From Pieris napi (lineage: Eukaryota; Arthropoda; Insecta; Lepidoptera; Pieridae), in contig NC_062248.1 of NCBI RefSeq assembly GCF_905475465.1, forward strand, positions 7,564,001 to 7,628,000: 64,000 nt of DNA, given 5' to 3'. Position numbers and translations under genes: made by a program. Of this stretch, positions 34,311-46,300 are shown one piece after another. Within the stretch, counting starts at the first letter, position 1. Each line of letters starts with the position of its first letter. A model generated the notes under the pieces. The model searched no databases. It was not told the DNA's origin and saw only the letters and a program-made list of their open reading frames with translations.

Positions 34311-35019
34311 TTGTGTTCTTTCAGGTCAGCATCCATAACACTCTCAAAAGAGCTCCAGCACTAAGGCTGTGTCAGGGACTGCGCCTGATTTGTGGTCTTT
34401 CAGGTCAGCATCCATAACACTCTTAAAAGAGCTCCAGCACTAAGGCTGTGTCAGGGACTTCGCCTGATTTGTGTTCTTTCAGGTTTGCACCCATAACACT
34501 CTCAAAAGAGCTCCAGCACTAAGGCTGTGTCAGGGACTGCGCCTGATTTGTGGTCTTTCAGGTCAGCATCCATAACACTCTCAAAAGAGCTCCAGCACTA
34601 AGGCTGTGTCAGGGACTGCGCCTGATTTGTGTTCTTTCAGGTCAGCATCCATAACACTCTCAAAAGAGCTCCAGCACTAAGGCTGTGTCAGGGACTGCGC
34701 CTGATTTGTGGTCTTTCAGGTCAGCATCCATAACACTCTTAAAAGAGCTCCAGCACTAAGGCTGTGTCAGGGACTGCGCCTGATTTGTGTTCTTTCAACA
34801 CATCTTTTAGGTCAGCATCCATAACACTCTCAAAAGAGCTCCAGCACTAAGGCTGTGTCAGGGACTGCGCCTGATTTGTGTTCTTTCAGGTCAGCATCCA
34901 TAACACTCTCAAAAGAGCACCAGCACTAAGGCTGTGTCAGGGACTGCGCCTGATTTGTGTTCTTTCAGGTCAGCATCCATAACACTCTCAAAAGAGCTCC
35001 AGCACTAAGGCTGTGTCAG

Positions 35020-38000
35020 GGACTGCGCCTGATTTGTGTTCTTTCAGGTCAGCATCCATAACACTCTTAAAAGAGCTCCAGCACTAAGGCTGTGTCAGGG
35101 ACTGCGCCTGATTTGTGTTCTTTCAACACATCTTTTAGGTCAGCATCCATAACACTCTCAAAAGAGCTCCAGCACTAAGGCTGTGTCAGGGACTGCGCCT
35201 GATTTGTGTTCTTTCAGGTCAGCATCCATAACACTCTCAAAAGAGCACCAGCACTAAGGCTGTGTCAGGGACTGCGCCTGATTTGTGTTCTTTCAGGTCA
35301 GCATCCATAACACTCTTAAAAGAGCTCCAGCACTAAGGCTGTGTCAGGGACTGCGCCTGATTTGTGTTCTTTCAGGTCAGCATCCATAACACTCTCAAAA
35401 GAGCTCCAGCACTAAGGCTGTGTCAGGGACTGCGCCTGATTTGTGTTCTTTCAGGTCAGCATCTATAACACTCTTAAAAGAGCTCCAGCACTAAGGCTGT
35501 GTCAGGGACTGCGCCTGATTTGTGTTCTTTTAACACATCTTTCAGGTTTGCACCCATAACACTCTCAAAATAGCTCCAGCACTAAGGCTGTGTCAGGGAC
35601 TGCGCCTGATTTCTGTTCTTTCAGGTCAGCATCCATAACACTCTTAAAAAAGCTCCAGCACTAAGGCTGTGTCAGGGGCTGCGCCAGATTTGTGTTCTTT
35701 CAGTTCAGCATCCATAACACTCTTAAAAGAGCTCCAGCACTAAGGCTGTGTCAGGGTCTGCGCCTGATTTGTGTTCTTTCAGGTTTGCACCCATGACACT
35801 CTCAAAAGAGCTCCAGAACTAAGGCTGTGTCAGGGACTGCGCCTGATTTGTGTTCTTTCAGGTTTGCACCCATAACACTCTCAAAAGAGCTCCAGCACTA
35901 AGGCTGTGTCAGGGACTGCGCCTGATTTGTGTTCTTTTAACACATCTTTCAGGTTTGCACCCATAACACTCTCAAAAGAGCTCCAGCACTAAGGCTGTGT
36001 CAGGGACTGCGCCTGATTTCTGTTCTTTCAGGTCAGCATCCATAACACTCTTAAAAGAGCTCCAGCACTAAACTGTGTCAGGGGCTGCGCCAGATTTGTG
36101 TTCTTTCAGGTCAGCATCCATAACACTCTTAAAAGAGCTCCAGCACAAAGGCTGTGTCAGGGACTGCGCCTGATTTGTGTTCTTTCAGGTTTGCACACAT
36201 AACACTCTCAAAAGAGCTCCAGCACTAAGGCTGTGTCAGGGACTGCGCCTGATTTGTGTTCTTTCAACACATCTTTCAGGTTTGCACCCATAACACTCTC
36301 AAAAGAGCTCCAGCACTAACGCTGACGGGGCTTCCCCTGATTTATGTTATTTCAACATATCTTTCAGGTAGGCACCCGTAACACACTCTCAAAAGAGCTC
36401 CAGCACTAAGGCTGACGGGGCTTCCCCTGATTTATGTTATTTCAACATATCTTTCAGGTAGGCACCCGTAACACACTCTCAAAAGAGCTCCAGCACTAAG
36501 GCTGACGGGAATGCGCCTGATTTATGTTATTTCAACATATCTTTCAGGCCAGAACCCGTAACACTCTCAAAAGAGCTCCAGCACTAAGGCTGACGGGGCT
36601 TCCCCTGATTTATGTTATTTCAACATATCTTTCAGGTAGGCACCCGCAACACACTCTCAAAAGAGCTCCAGCAGTAAGGCTGTGTCAGGGACTGCGCCTG
36701 ATTTGTGGTCTTTCAGGTCAGCATCCATAACACTCTTAAAAGAGCTCCAGCACTAAGGCTGTGTCAGGGTCTGCGCCTGATTTGTGTTCTTCCAGGTCAG
36801 CACCCATAACACTCTCAAAAGAGCTCCAGCACTAAGGCTGTGTCAGGGACTGCGCCTGATTTGTGTTCTTTCAGGTCAGCATCCATAACTCTCTTAAAAG
36901 AGCTCCAGCACTAAGGCTGTGTCAGGGACTGCGCCTGATTTGTGTTCTTTCAGGTTTGCACCGATAAAACTCTCAAAAGAGCTCCAGCACTAAGTCTGTG
37001 TCAGGGACTGCGCCTGATTTGTGTTCTTTCAGGTTTGCACCCATTACACTCTCAAATGAGCTCCAGCACTAAAGCTGTGTCAGGGACTGCGCCTGATTTG
37101 TGTTGTATCAGGTTTGCACCCATAACACTCTCAAAAGAGCTCCAGCACTAAGGCTGTGTCAGGGACTGCGCCTGATTTGTGGTCTTTCAGGTCAGCATCC
37201 ATAACACTCTTAAAAGAGCTCCAGCACTAAGGCTGTGTCAGGGACTGCGCCTGATTTGTGTTCTTTCAGGTTTGCACCCATAACACTCTCAAAAGAGCTC
37301 CAGCACTAAGGCTGTGTCAGGGTCTGCGCCTGATTTGTGTTCTTTCAGGTCAGCATCCATAACACTCTCAAAAGAGCTCCAGCACTAAGGCTGTGTCAGG
37401 GACTGCGCCTGATTTGTGGTCTTTCAGGTCAGCATCCATAACACTCTTAAAAGAGCTCCAGCACTAAGGCTGTGTCAGGGACTTCGCCTGATTTGTGTTC
37501 TTTCAGGTTTGCACCCATAACACTCTCAAAAGAGCTCCAGCACTAAGGCTGTGTCAGGGACTGCGCCTGATTTGTGGTCTTTCAGGTCAGCATCCATAAC
37601 ACTCTCAAAAGAGCTCCAGCACTAAGGCTGTGTCAGGGACTGCGCCTGATTTGTGTTCTTTCAGGTCAGCATCCATAACACTCTCAAAAGAGCTCCAGCA
37701 CTAAGGCTGTGTCAGGGACTGCGCCTGATTTGTGGTCTTTCAGGTCAGCATCCATAACACTCTTAAAAGAGCTCCAGCACTAAGGCTGTCTCAGGGACTT
37801 CGCCTGATTTGTGTTCTTTCAGGTTTGCACCCATAACACTCTCAAAAGAGCTCCAGCACTAAGGCTGTGTCAGGGACTGCGCCTGATTTGTGTTCTTTCA
37901 ACACATCTTTCAGGTTTGCACCCATAACACTCTCAAAAGAGCTCCAGCACTAAGGCTGTGTCAGGGACTGCGCCTGATTTGTGGTCTTTCAGGTTTGCAC

Positions 38001-40300
38001 CCATAACACTCTCAAAAGAGCTCCAGCACTAAGGCTGACGAGGCTTCCCCTGATTTATGTTATTTCAACATATCTTTCAGGTAGGCACCCGTAACACACT
38101 CTCAAAAGAGTTCCAGCACTAAGGCTGACGGGGCTTCCCCTGATTTATGTTATTTCAACATATCTTTCAGGTAGGCACCCGTAACACACTCTCAAAAGAG
38201 CTCCAGCACTAAGGCTGACGGGGCTTCCCCTGATTTATGTTATTTCAACATATCTTTCAGGTAGGCACCCGTAACACACTCTTAAAAGAGCTCCAGAACT
38301 AAGGCTGTGTCAGGGACTGCGCCTGATTTGTGTTCTTTCAGGTTTGCACCCATAACACTCTCAAAAGAGCTCCAGCACTAAGGCTGTGTCAGGGACTGCG
38401 CCTGATTTGTGTTCTTTTAACACATCTTTCAGGTTTGCACCCATAACACTCTCAAAAGAGCTCCAGCACTAAGGCTGTGTCAGGGACTGCGCCTGATTTC
38501 TGTTCTTTCAGGTCAGCATCCATAACACTCTTAAAAGAGCTCCAGCACTAAACTGTGTCAGGGGCTGCGCCAGATTTGTGTTCTTTCAGGTCAGCATCCA
38601 TAACACTCTTAAAAGAGCTCCAGCACAAAGGCTGTGTCAGGGACTGCGCCTGATTTGTGTTCTTTCAGGTTTGCACACATAACACTCTCAAAAGAGCTCC
38701 AGCACTAAGGCTGTGTCAGGGACTGCGCCTGATTTGTGTTCTTTCAACACATCTTTCAGGTTTGCACCCACAACACTCTCAAAAGAGCTCCAGCACTAAG
38801 GCTGACGGGGCTTCCCCTGATTTATGTTATTTCAACATATCTTTCAGGTAGGCACCCGTAACACACTCTCAAAAGAGCTCCAGCACTAAGGCTGACGGGG
38901 CTTCCCCTGATTTATGTTATTTCAACATATCTTTCAGGTAGGCACCCGTAACACACTCTCAAAAGAGCTCCAGCACTAAGGCTGACGGGAATGCGCCTGA
39001 TTTATGTTATTTCAACATATCTTTCAGGCCAGAACCCGTAACACTCTCAAAAGAGCTCCAGCACTAAGGCTGACGGGGCTTCCCCTGATTTATGTTATTT
39101 CAACATATCTTTCAGGTAGGCACCCGCAACACACTCTCAAAAGAGCTCCAGCAGTAAGGCTGTGTCAGGGACTGCGCCTGATTTGTGGTCTTTCAGGTCA
39201 GCATCCATAACACTCTTAAAAGAGCTCCAGCACTAAGGCTGTGTCAGGGTCTGCGCCTGATTTGTGTTCTTCCAGGTCAGCACCCATAACACTCTCAAAA
39301 GAGCTCCAGCACTAAGGCTGTGTCAGGGACTGCGCCTGATTTGTGTTCTTTCAGGTCAGCATCCATAACTCTCTTAAAAGAGCTCCAGCACTAAGGCTGT
39401 GTCAGGGACTGCGCCTGATTTGTGTTCTTTCAGGTTTGCACCGATAAAACTCTCAAAAGAGCTCCAGCACTAAGTCTGTGTCAGGGACTGCGCCTGATTT
39501 GTGTTCTTTCAGGTTTGCACCCATTACACTCTCAAATGAGCTCCAGCACTAAAGCTGTGTCAGGGACTGCGCCTGATTTGTGTTGTATCAGGTTTGCACC
39601 CATAACACTCTCAAAAGAGCTCCAGCACTAAGGCTGTGTCAGGGACTGCGCCTGATTTGTGGTCTTTCTGGTCAGCATCCATAACACTCTTAAAAGAGCT
39701 CCAGCACTAAGGCTGTGTCAGGGACTGCGCCTGATTTGTGTTCTTTCAGGTTTGCACCCATAACACTCTCAAAAGAGCTCCAGCACTAAGGCTGTGTCAG
39801 GGTCTGCGCCTGATTTGTGTTCTTTCAGGTCAGCATCCATAACACTCTCAAAAGAGCTCCAGCACTAAGGCTGTGTCAGGGACTGCGCCTGATTTGTGGT
39901 CTTTCAGGTCAGCATCCATAACACTCTTAAAAGAGCTCCAGCACTAAGGCTGTGTCAGGGACTTCGCCTGATTTGTGTTCTTTCAGGTTTGCACCCATAA
40001 CACTCTCAAAAGAGCTCCAGCACTAAGGCTGTGTCAGGGACTGCGCCTGATTTGTGGTCTTTCAGGTCAGCATCCATAACACTCTCAAAAGAGCTCCAGC
40101 ACTAAGGCTGTGTCAGGGACTGCGCCTGATTTGTGTTCTTTCAGGTCAGCATCCATAACACTCTCAAAAGAGCTCCAGCACTAAGGCTGTGTCAGGGACT
40201 GCGCCTGATTTGTGGTCATTCAGGTCAGCATCCATAACACTCTTAAAAGAGCTCCAGCACTAAGGCTGTCTCAGGGACATCGCCTGATTTGTGTTCTTTC
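35020..40300 (+). repeat. Domain III higher-order repeat (5425 bp), copy 2
   Basis: This is the second copy of the 5425 bp block. Its two sub-blocks are again 2480 bp apart (36524 and 39004), and the distance from the second sub-block of copy 1 to the first of copy 2 is 2945 bp. Differences from copy 1 are few. At 38670 the unit reads TTTGCACACATAAC where copy 1 (33245) has TTTGCACCCATAAC. Near 40217 it reads GGTCATTCAGG, and near 40270 GGGACATCGCC. After about 34.3/39.8 kb the offset jumps to 5504, because copy 1 lost one unit. Confidence 0.88.
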
Positions 40301-43300
40301 AGGTTTGCACCCATAACACTCTCAAAAGAGCTCCAGCACTAAGGCTGTGTCAGGGACTGCGCCTGATTTGTGTTCTTTCAACACATCTTTCAGGTTTGCA
40401 CCCATAACACTCTCAAAAGAGCTCCAGCACTAAGGCTGTGTCAGGGACTGCGCCTGATTTGTGTTCTTTCAGGTCAGCATCCATAACACTCTTAAAAGAG
40501 CTCCAGCACTAAGGCTGTGTCAGGGACTGCGCCTGATTTGTGTTCTTCCAGGTCAGCATCCATAACACTCTCAAAAGAGCTCCAGCACTAAGGCTGTGTC
40601 AGGGACTGCGCCTGATTTGTGGTCTTTCAGGTCAGCATCCATAACACTCTTAAAAGAGCTCCAGCACTAAGGCTGTGTCAGGGTCTGCGCCTGATTTGTG
40701 TTCTTTCAGGTCAGCATCCATAACCCTCTTAAAAGAGCTCCAGCACTAAGGCTGTGTCAGGGTCTGCGCCTGATTTGTGTTCTTTCAGGTCAGCATCCAT
40801 AACCCTCTTAAAAGAGCTCCAGCACTAAGGCTGTGTCAGGGTCTGCGCCTGATTTGTGTTCTTTCAGGTCAGCATCCATAACCCTCTTAAAAGAGCTCCA
40901 GCACTAAGGCTGTGTCAGGGTCTGCGCCTGATTTGTGTTCTTTCAGGTCAGCATCCATAACCCTCTTAAAAGAGCTCCAGCACTAAGGCTGTGTCAGAGA
41001 CTGCGCCTGATTTGTGTTCTTTCAGGTCAGCATCCATAACACTCTCAAAAGAGCTCCAGCACTAAGGCTGTGTCAGGGACTGCGCCTGATTTGTGTTCTT
41101 TCAACACATCTTTCAGGTTTGCACCCATAACACTCTCAAAAGAGCTCCAGCACTAAGGCTGTGTCAGGGACTGCGCCTGATTTGTGGTCTTTCAGGTCAG
41201 CATCCATAACACTCTTAAAAGAGCTCCAGCACTAAGGCTGTGTCAGGGTCTGCGCCTGATTTGTGTTCTTTCAGGTCAGCATCCATAACACTCCTAAAAG
41301 AGCTCCAGCACTAAGGCTGTGTCAGGGACTGCGCCTGATTTGTGTTCTTCCAGGTCAGCATCCATAACACTCTCAAAAGAGCTCCAGCACTAAGGCTGTG
41401 TCAGGGACTGCGCCTGATTTGTGTTCTTTCAACACATCTTTCAGGTTTGCACCCATAACACTCTCAAAAGAGCTCCAGCACTAAGGCTGTGTCAGGGACT
41501 GCGCCTGATTTGTGGTCTTTCAGGTCAGCATCCATAACACTCTTAAAAGAGCTCCAGCACTAAGGCTGTGTCAGGGTCTGCGCCTGATTTGTGTTCTTTC
41601 AGGTCAGCATCCATAACACTCTTAAAAGAGCTCCAGCACTAAGGCTGTGTCAGGGACTGCGCCTGATTTGTGTTCTCTCAGGTCAGCATCCATAACACTC
41701 TCAAAAGAGCTCCAGCACTAAGGCTGTGTCAGGGACTGCGCCTGATTTGTGGTCTTTCAGGTCAGCATCCATAACACTCTTAAAAGAGCTCCAGCACTAA
41801 GGCTGTGTCAGGGACTGCGCCTGATTTGTGTTCTTTCAGGTTTGCACCCATAACACTCTCAAAAGAGCTCCAGCACTAAGGCTGTGTCAGGGACTGCGCC
41901 TGATTTGTGTTCTTTCAACACATCTTTCAGGTTTGCACCCATAACACTCTCAAAAGAGCTCCAGCACTAAGGCTGTGTCAGGGACTGCGCCTGATTTGTG
42001 GTCTTTCAGGTCAGCATCCATAACACTCTTAAAAGAGCTCCAGCACTAAGGCTGTGTCAGGGTCTGCGCCTGATTTGTGTTCTTTCAGGTCAGCATCCAT
42101 AACACTCTTAAAAGAGCTCCAGCACTAAGGCTGTGTCAGGGACTGCGCCTGATTTGTGTTCTTTCAGGTTTGCACCCATAACACTCTTAAAAGAGCTCCA
42201 GCACTAAGGGTGTGTCAGGGACTGCGCCTGATTTGTGTTCTTTCAGGTCAGCATCCATAACACTCTTAAAAGAGCTCCAGCACCAAGGCTGTGTCAGGGA
42301 CTGCGCCTGATTTGTGTTCTTTCAGGTCAGCATCCATAACACTCTCAAAAGAGCTCCAGCACTAAGGCTGTGTCAGGGACTGCGCCTGATTTGTGTTCTT
42401 TCAGGTTTGCACCCATAACACTCTCAAAAGAGCTCCAGCACTAAGGCTGTGTCAGGGACTGCACCTGATTTGTGGTCTTTCAGGTCAGCATCCATAACAC
42501 TCTTAAAAGAGCTCCAGCACTAAGGCTGTGTCAGGGTCTGCGCCTGATTTGCGTTCTTTCAGGTCAGCATCCATAACACTCTTAAAAGAGCTCCAGCACT
42601 AAGGCTGTGTCAGGGACTGCGCCTGATTTGTGTTCTTTCAGGTCAGCATCCATAACACTCTCAAAAGAGCTCCAGCACTAAGGCTGTGTCAGGGACTGCG
42701 CCTGATTTGTGTTCTTTCAACACATCTTTCAGGTTTGCACCCATAACACTCTCAAAAGAGCTCCAGCACTAAGGCTGTGTCAGGGACTGCGCCTGATTTG
42801 TGGTCTTTCAGGTCAGCATCCATAACACTCTTAAAAGAGCTCCAGCACTAAGGCTGTGTCAGGGACTGCGCCTGATTTGTGGTCTTTCAGGTCAGCATCC
42901 ATAACACTCTTAAAAGAGCTCCAGCACTAAGGCTGTGTCAGGGTCTGCGCCTGATTTGTGTTCTTTCAGGTCAGCATCCATTACACTCTTAAAAGAGCTC
43001 CAGCACTAAGGCTGTGTCAGGGTCTGCGCCTGATTTGTGTTCTTTCAGGTCAGCATCCATAACACTCTTAAAAGAGCTCCAGCACTAAGGCTGTGTCAGG
43101 GACTGCGCCTGATTTGTGTTCTTTCAGGTCAGCATCCATAACACTCTCAAAAGAGCTCCAGCACTAAGGCTGTGTCAGGGACTGCGCCTGATTTGTGTTC
43201 TTTCAACACATCTTTCAGGTTTGCACCCATAACACTCTCAAAAGAGCTCCAGCACTAAGGCTGTGTCAGGGACTGCGCCTGATTTGTGGTCTTTCAGGTC

Positions 43301-46300
43301 AGCATCCATAACACTCTTAAAAGAGCTCCAGCACTAAGGCTGTGTCAGGGACTGCGCCTGATTTGTGGTCTTTCAGGTCAGCATCCATAACACTCTTAAA
43401 AGAGCTCCAGCACTAAGGCTGTGTCAGGGTCTGCGCCTGATTTGTGTTCTTTCAGGTCAGCATCCATAACACTCTTAAAAGAGCTCCAGCACTAAGGCTG
43501 TGTCAGGGTCTGCGCCTGATTTGTGTTCTTTCAGGTCAGCATCCATAACACTCTTAAAAGAGCTCCAGCACTAAGGCTGTGTCAGGGACTGCGCCTGATT
43601 TGTGTTCTTTCAGGTCAGCATCCATAACACTCTCAAAAGAGCTCCAGCACTAAGGCTGTGTCAGGGACTGCGCCTGATTTGTGTTCTTTCAACACATCTT
43701 TCAGGTTTGCACCCATAACACTCTCAAAAGAGCTCCAGCACTAAGGCTGTGTCAGGGACTGCGCCTGATTTGTGGTCTTTCAGGTCAGCATCCATAACAC
43801 TCTTAAAAGAGCTCCAGCACTAAGGCTGTGTAAGGGACTGCGCCTGATTTGTGTTCTTTCAGGTCAGCATCCATAACACTCTCAAAAGAGCTCCAGCACT
43901 AAGGCTGTGTCAGGGACTGCGCCTGATTTGTGTTCTTTTAACACATCTTTCAGGTTTGCACCCATAACACTCTCAAAAGAGCTCCAGCACTAAGGCTGTG
44001 TCAGGGACTGCGCCTGATTTGTGTTCTTTCAGGTCAGCATCCATAACACTCTTAAAAGAGCTCCAGCACTAAGGCTGTGTCAGGGTCTGCGCCTGATTTG
44101 TGTTCTTTCAGGTCAGCATCCATAACACTCTTAAAAGAGCTCCAGCACTAAGGCTGTGTCAGGGTCTGCGCCTGATATGTGTTCTTTCAGGTTTGCACCC
44201 ATAACACTCTCAAAAGAGCTCCAGCACTAAGGCTGTGTCAGGGACTGCGCCTGATTTGTGGTCTTTCAGGTCAGCATCCATAACACTCTTAAAAGAGCTC
44301 CAGCACTAAGGCTGTGTCAGGGTCTGTGCCTGATTTGTGTTCTTTCAGGTCAGCATCCATAACCCTCTTAAAAGAGCTCCAGCACTAAGGCTGTGTCAGG
44401 GTCTGCGCCTGATTTGTGTTCTTTCAGGTCAGCATCCATAACCCTCTTAAAAGAGCTCCAGCACTAAGGCTGTGTCAGAGACTGCGCCTGATTTGTGTTC
44501 TTTCAGGTCAGCATCCATAACACTCTCAAAAGAGCTCCAGCACTAAGGCTGTGTCAGGGACTGCGCCTGATTTGTGGTCTTTCAGGTCAGCATCCATAAC
44601 ACTCTTAAAAGAGCTCCAGCACTAAGGCTGTGTCAGGGTCTGCGCCTGATTTGTGTTCTTTCAGGTCAGCATCCATAACACTCTTAAAAGAGCTCCAGCA
44701 CTAAGGCTGTGTCAGGGACTGCGCCTGATTTGTGTTCTTTCAGGTTTGCACCCATAACACTCTTAAAAGAGCTCCAGCACTAAGGGTGTGTCAGGGACTG
44801 CGCCTGATTTGTGTTCTTTCAGGTCAGCATCCATAACACTCTTAAAAGAGCTCCAGCACCAAGGCTGTGTCAGGGACTGCGCCTGATTTGTGTTCTTTCA
44901 GGTCAGCATCCATAACACTCTCAAAAGAGCTCCAGCACTAAGGCTGTGTCAGGGACTGCGCCTGATTTGTGTTCTTTCAGGTTTGCACCCATAACACTCT
45001 CAAAAGAGCTCCAGCACTAAGGCTGTGTCAGGGACTGCACCTGATTTGTGGTCTTTCAGGTCAGCATCCATAACACTCTTAAAAGAGCTCCAGCACTAAG
45101 GCTGTGTCAGGGTCTGCGCCTGATTTGCGTTCTTTCAGGTCAGCATCCATAACACTCTTAAAAGAGCTCCAGCACTAAGGCTGTGTCAGGGACTGCGCCT
45201 GATTTGTGTTCTTTCAGGTCAGCATCCATAACACTCTCAAAAGAGCTCCAGCACTAAGGCTGTGTCAGGGACTGCGCCTGATTTGTGGTCTTTCAGGTCA
45301 GCATCCATAACACTCTTAAAAGAGCTCCAGCACTAAGGCTGTGTCAGGGACTGCGCCTGATTTGTGGTCTTTCAGGTCAGCATCCATAACACTCTTAAAA
45401 GAGCTCCAGCACTAAGGCTGTGTCAGGGTCTGCGCCTGATTTGTGTTCTTTCAGGTCAGCATCCATTACACTCTTAAAAGAGCTCCAGCACTAAGGCTGT
45501 GTCAGGGTCTGCGCCTGATTTGTGTTCTTTCAGGTCAGCATCCATAACACTCTTAAAAGAGCTCCAGCACTAAGGCTGTGTCAGGGACTGCGCCTGATTT
45601 GTGTTCTTTCAGGTCAGCATCCATAACACTCTCAAAAGAGCTCCAGCACTAAGGCTGTGTCAGGGACTGCGCCTGATTTGTGTTCTTTCAACACATCTTT
45701 CAGGTTTGCACCCATAACACTCTCAAAAGAGCTCCAGCACTAAGGCTGTGTCAGGGACTGCGCCTGATTTGTGGTCTTTCAGGTCAGCATCCATAACACT
45801 CTTAAAAGAGCTCCAGCACTAAGGCTGTGTCAGGGACTGCGCCTGATTTGTGGTCTTTCAGGTCAGCATCCATAACACTCTTAAAAGAGCTCCAGCACTA
45901 AGGCTGTGTCAGGGTCTGCGCCTGATTTGTGTTCTTTCAGGTCAGCATCCATAACACTCTTAAAAGAGCTCCAGCACTAAGGCTGTGTCAGGGTCTGCGC
46001 CTGATTTGTGTTCTTTCAGGTCAGCATCCATAACACTCTTAAAAGAGCTCCAGCACTAAGGCTGTGTCAGGGACTGCGCCTGATTTGTGTTCTTTCAGGT
46101 CAGCATCCATAACACTCTCAAAAGAGCTCCAGCACTAAGGCTGTGTCAGGGACTGCGCCTGATTTGTGTTCTTTCAACACATCTTTCAGGTTTGCACCCA
46201 TAACACTCTCAAAAGAGCTCCAGCACTAAGGCTGTGTCAGGGACTGCGCCTGATTTGTGGTCTTTCAGGTCAGCATCCATAACACTCTTAAAAGAGCTCC

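Larger units (their letters stand above)
29600..34750 (+). repeat. Domain III higher-order repeat (5425 bp), copy 1
   Basis: This block matches 35.1 to 40.3 kb at a constant offset of 5425 bp. Tags include GCATCTATAAC (30034 and 35459), GAGCACCAGC (29818 and 35243), GACGAGGCTT (32612 and 38037) and GGCTGTCTCAGGGACTTCGCC (near 32360 and 37785). Inside it, two related sub-blocks start 2480 bp apart, visible as the ATG of TTTATGTTATTTCAACATAT after GGGAATGCGCC at 31099 and 33579. D units reappear here in runs of two to five. Short open frames at 31099, 31517, 33232, 33579 and 33997 are repeat by-products. Confidence 0.88.
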
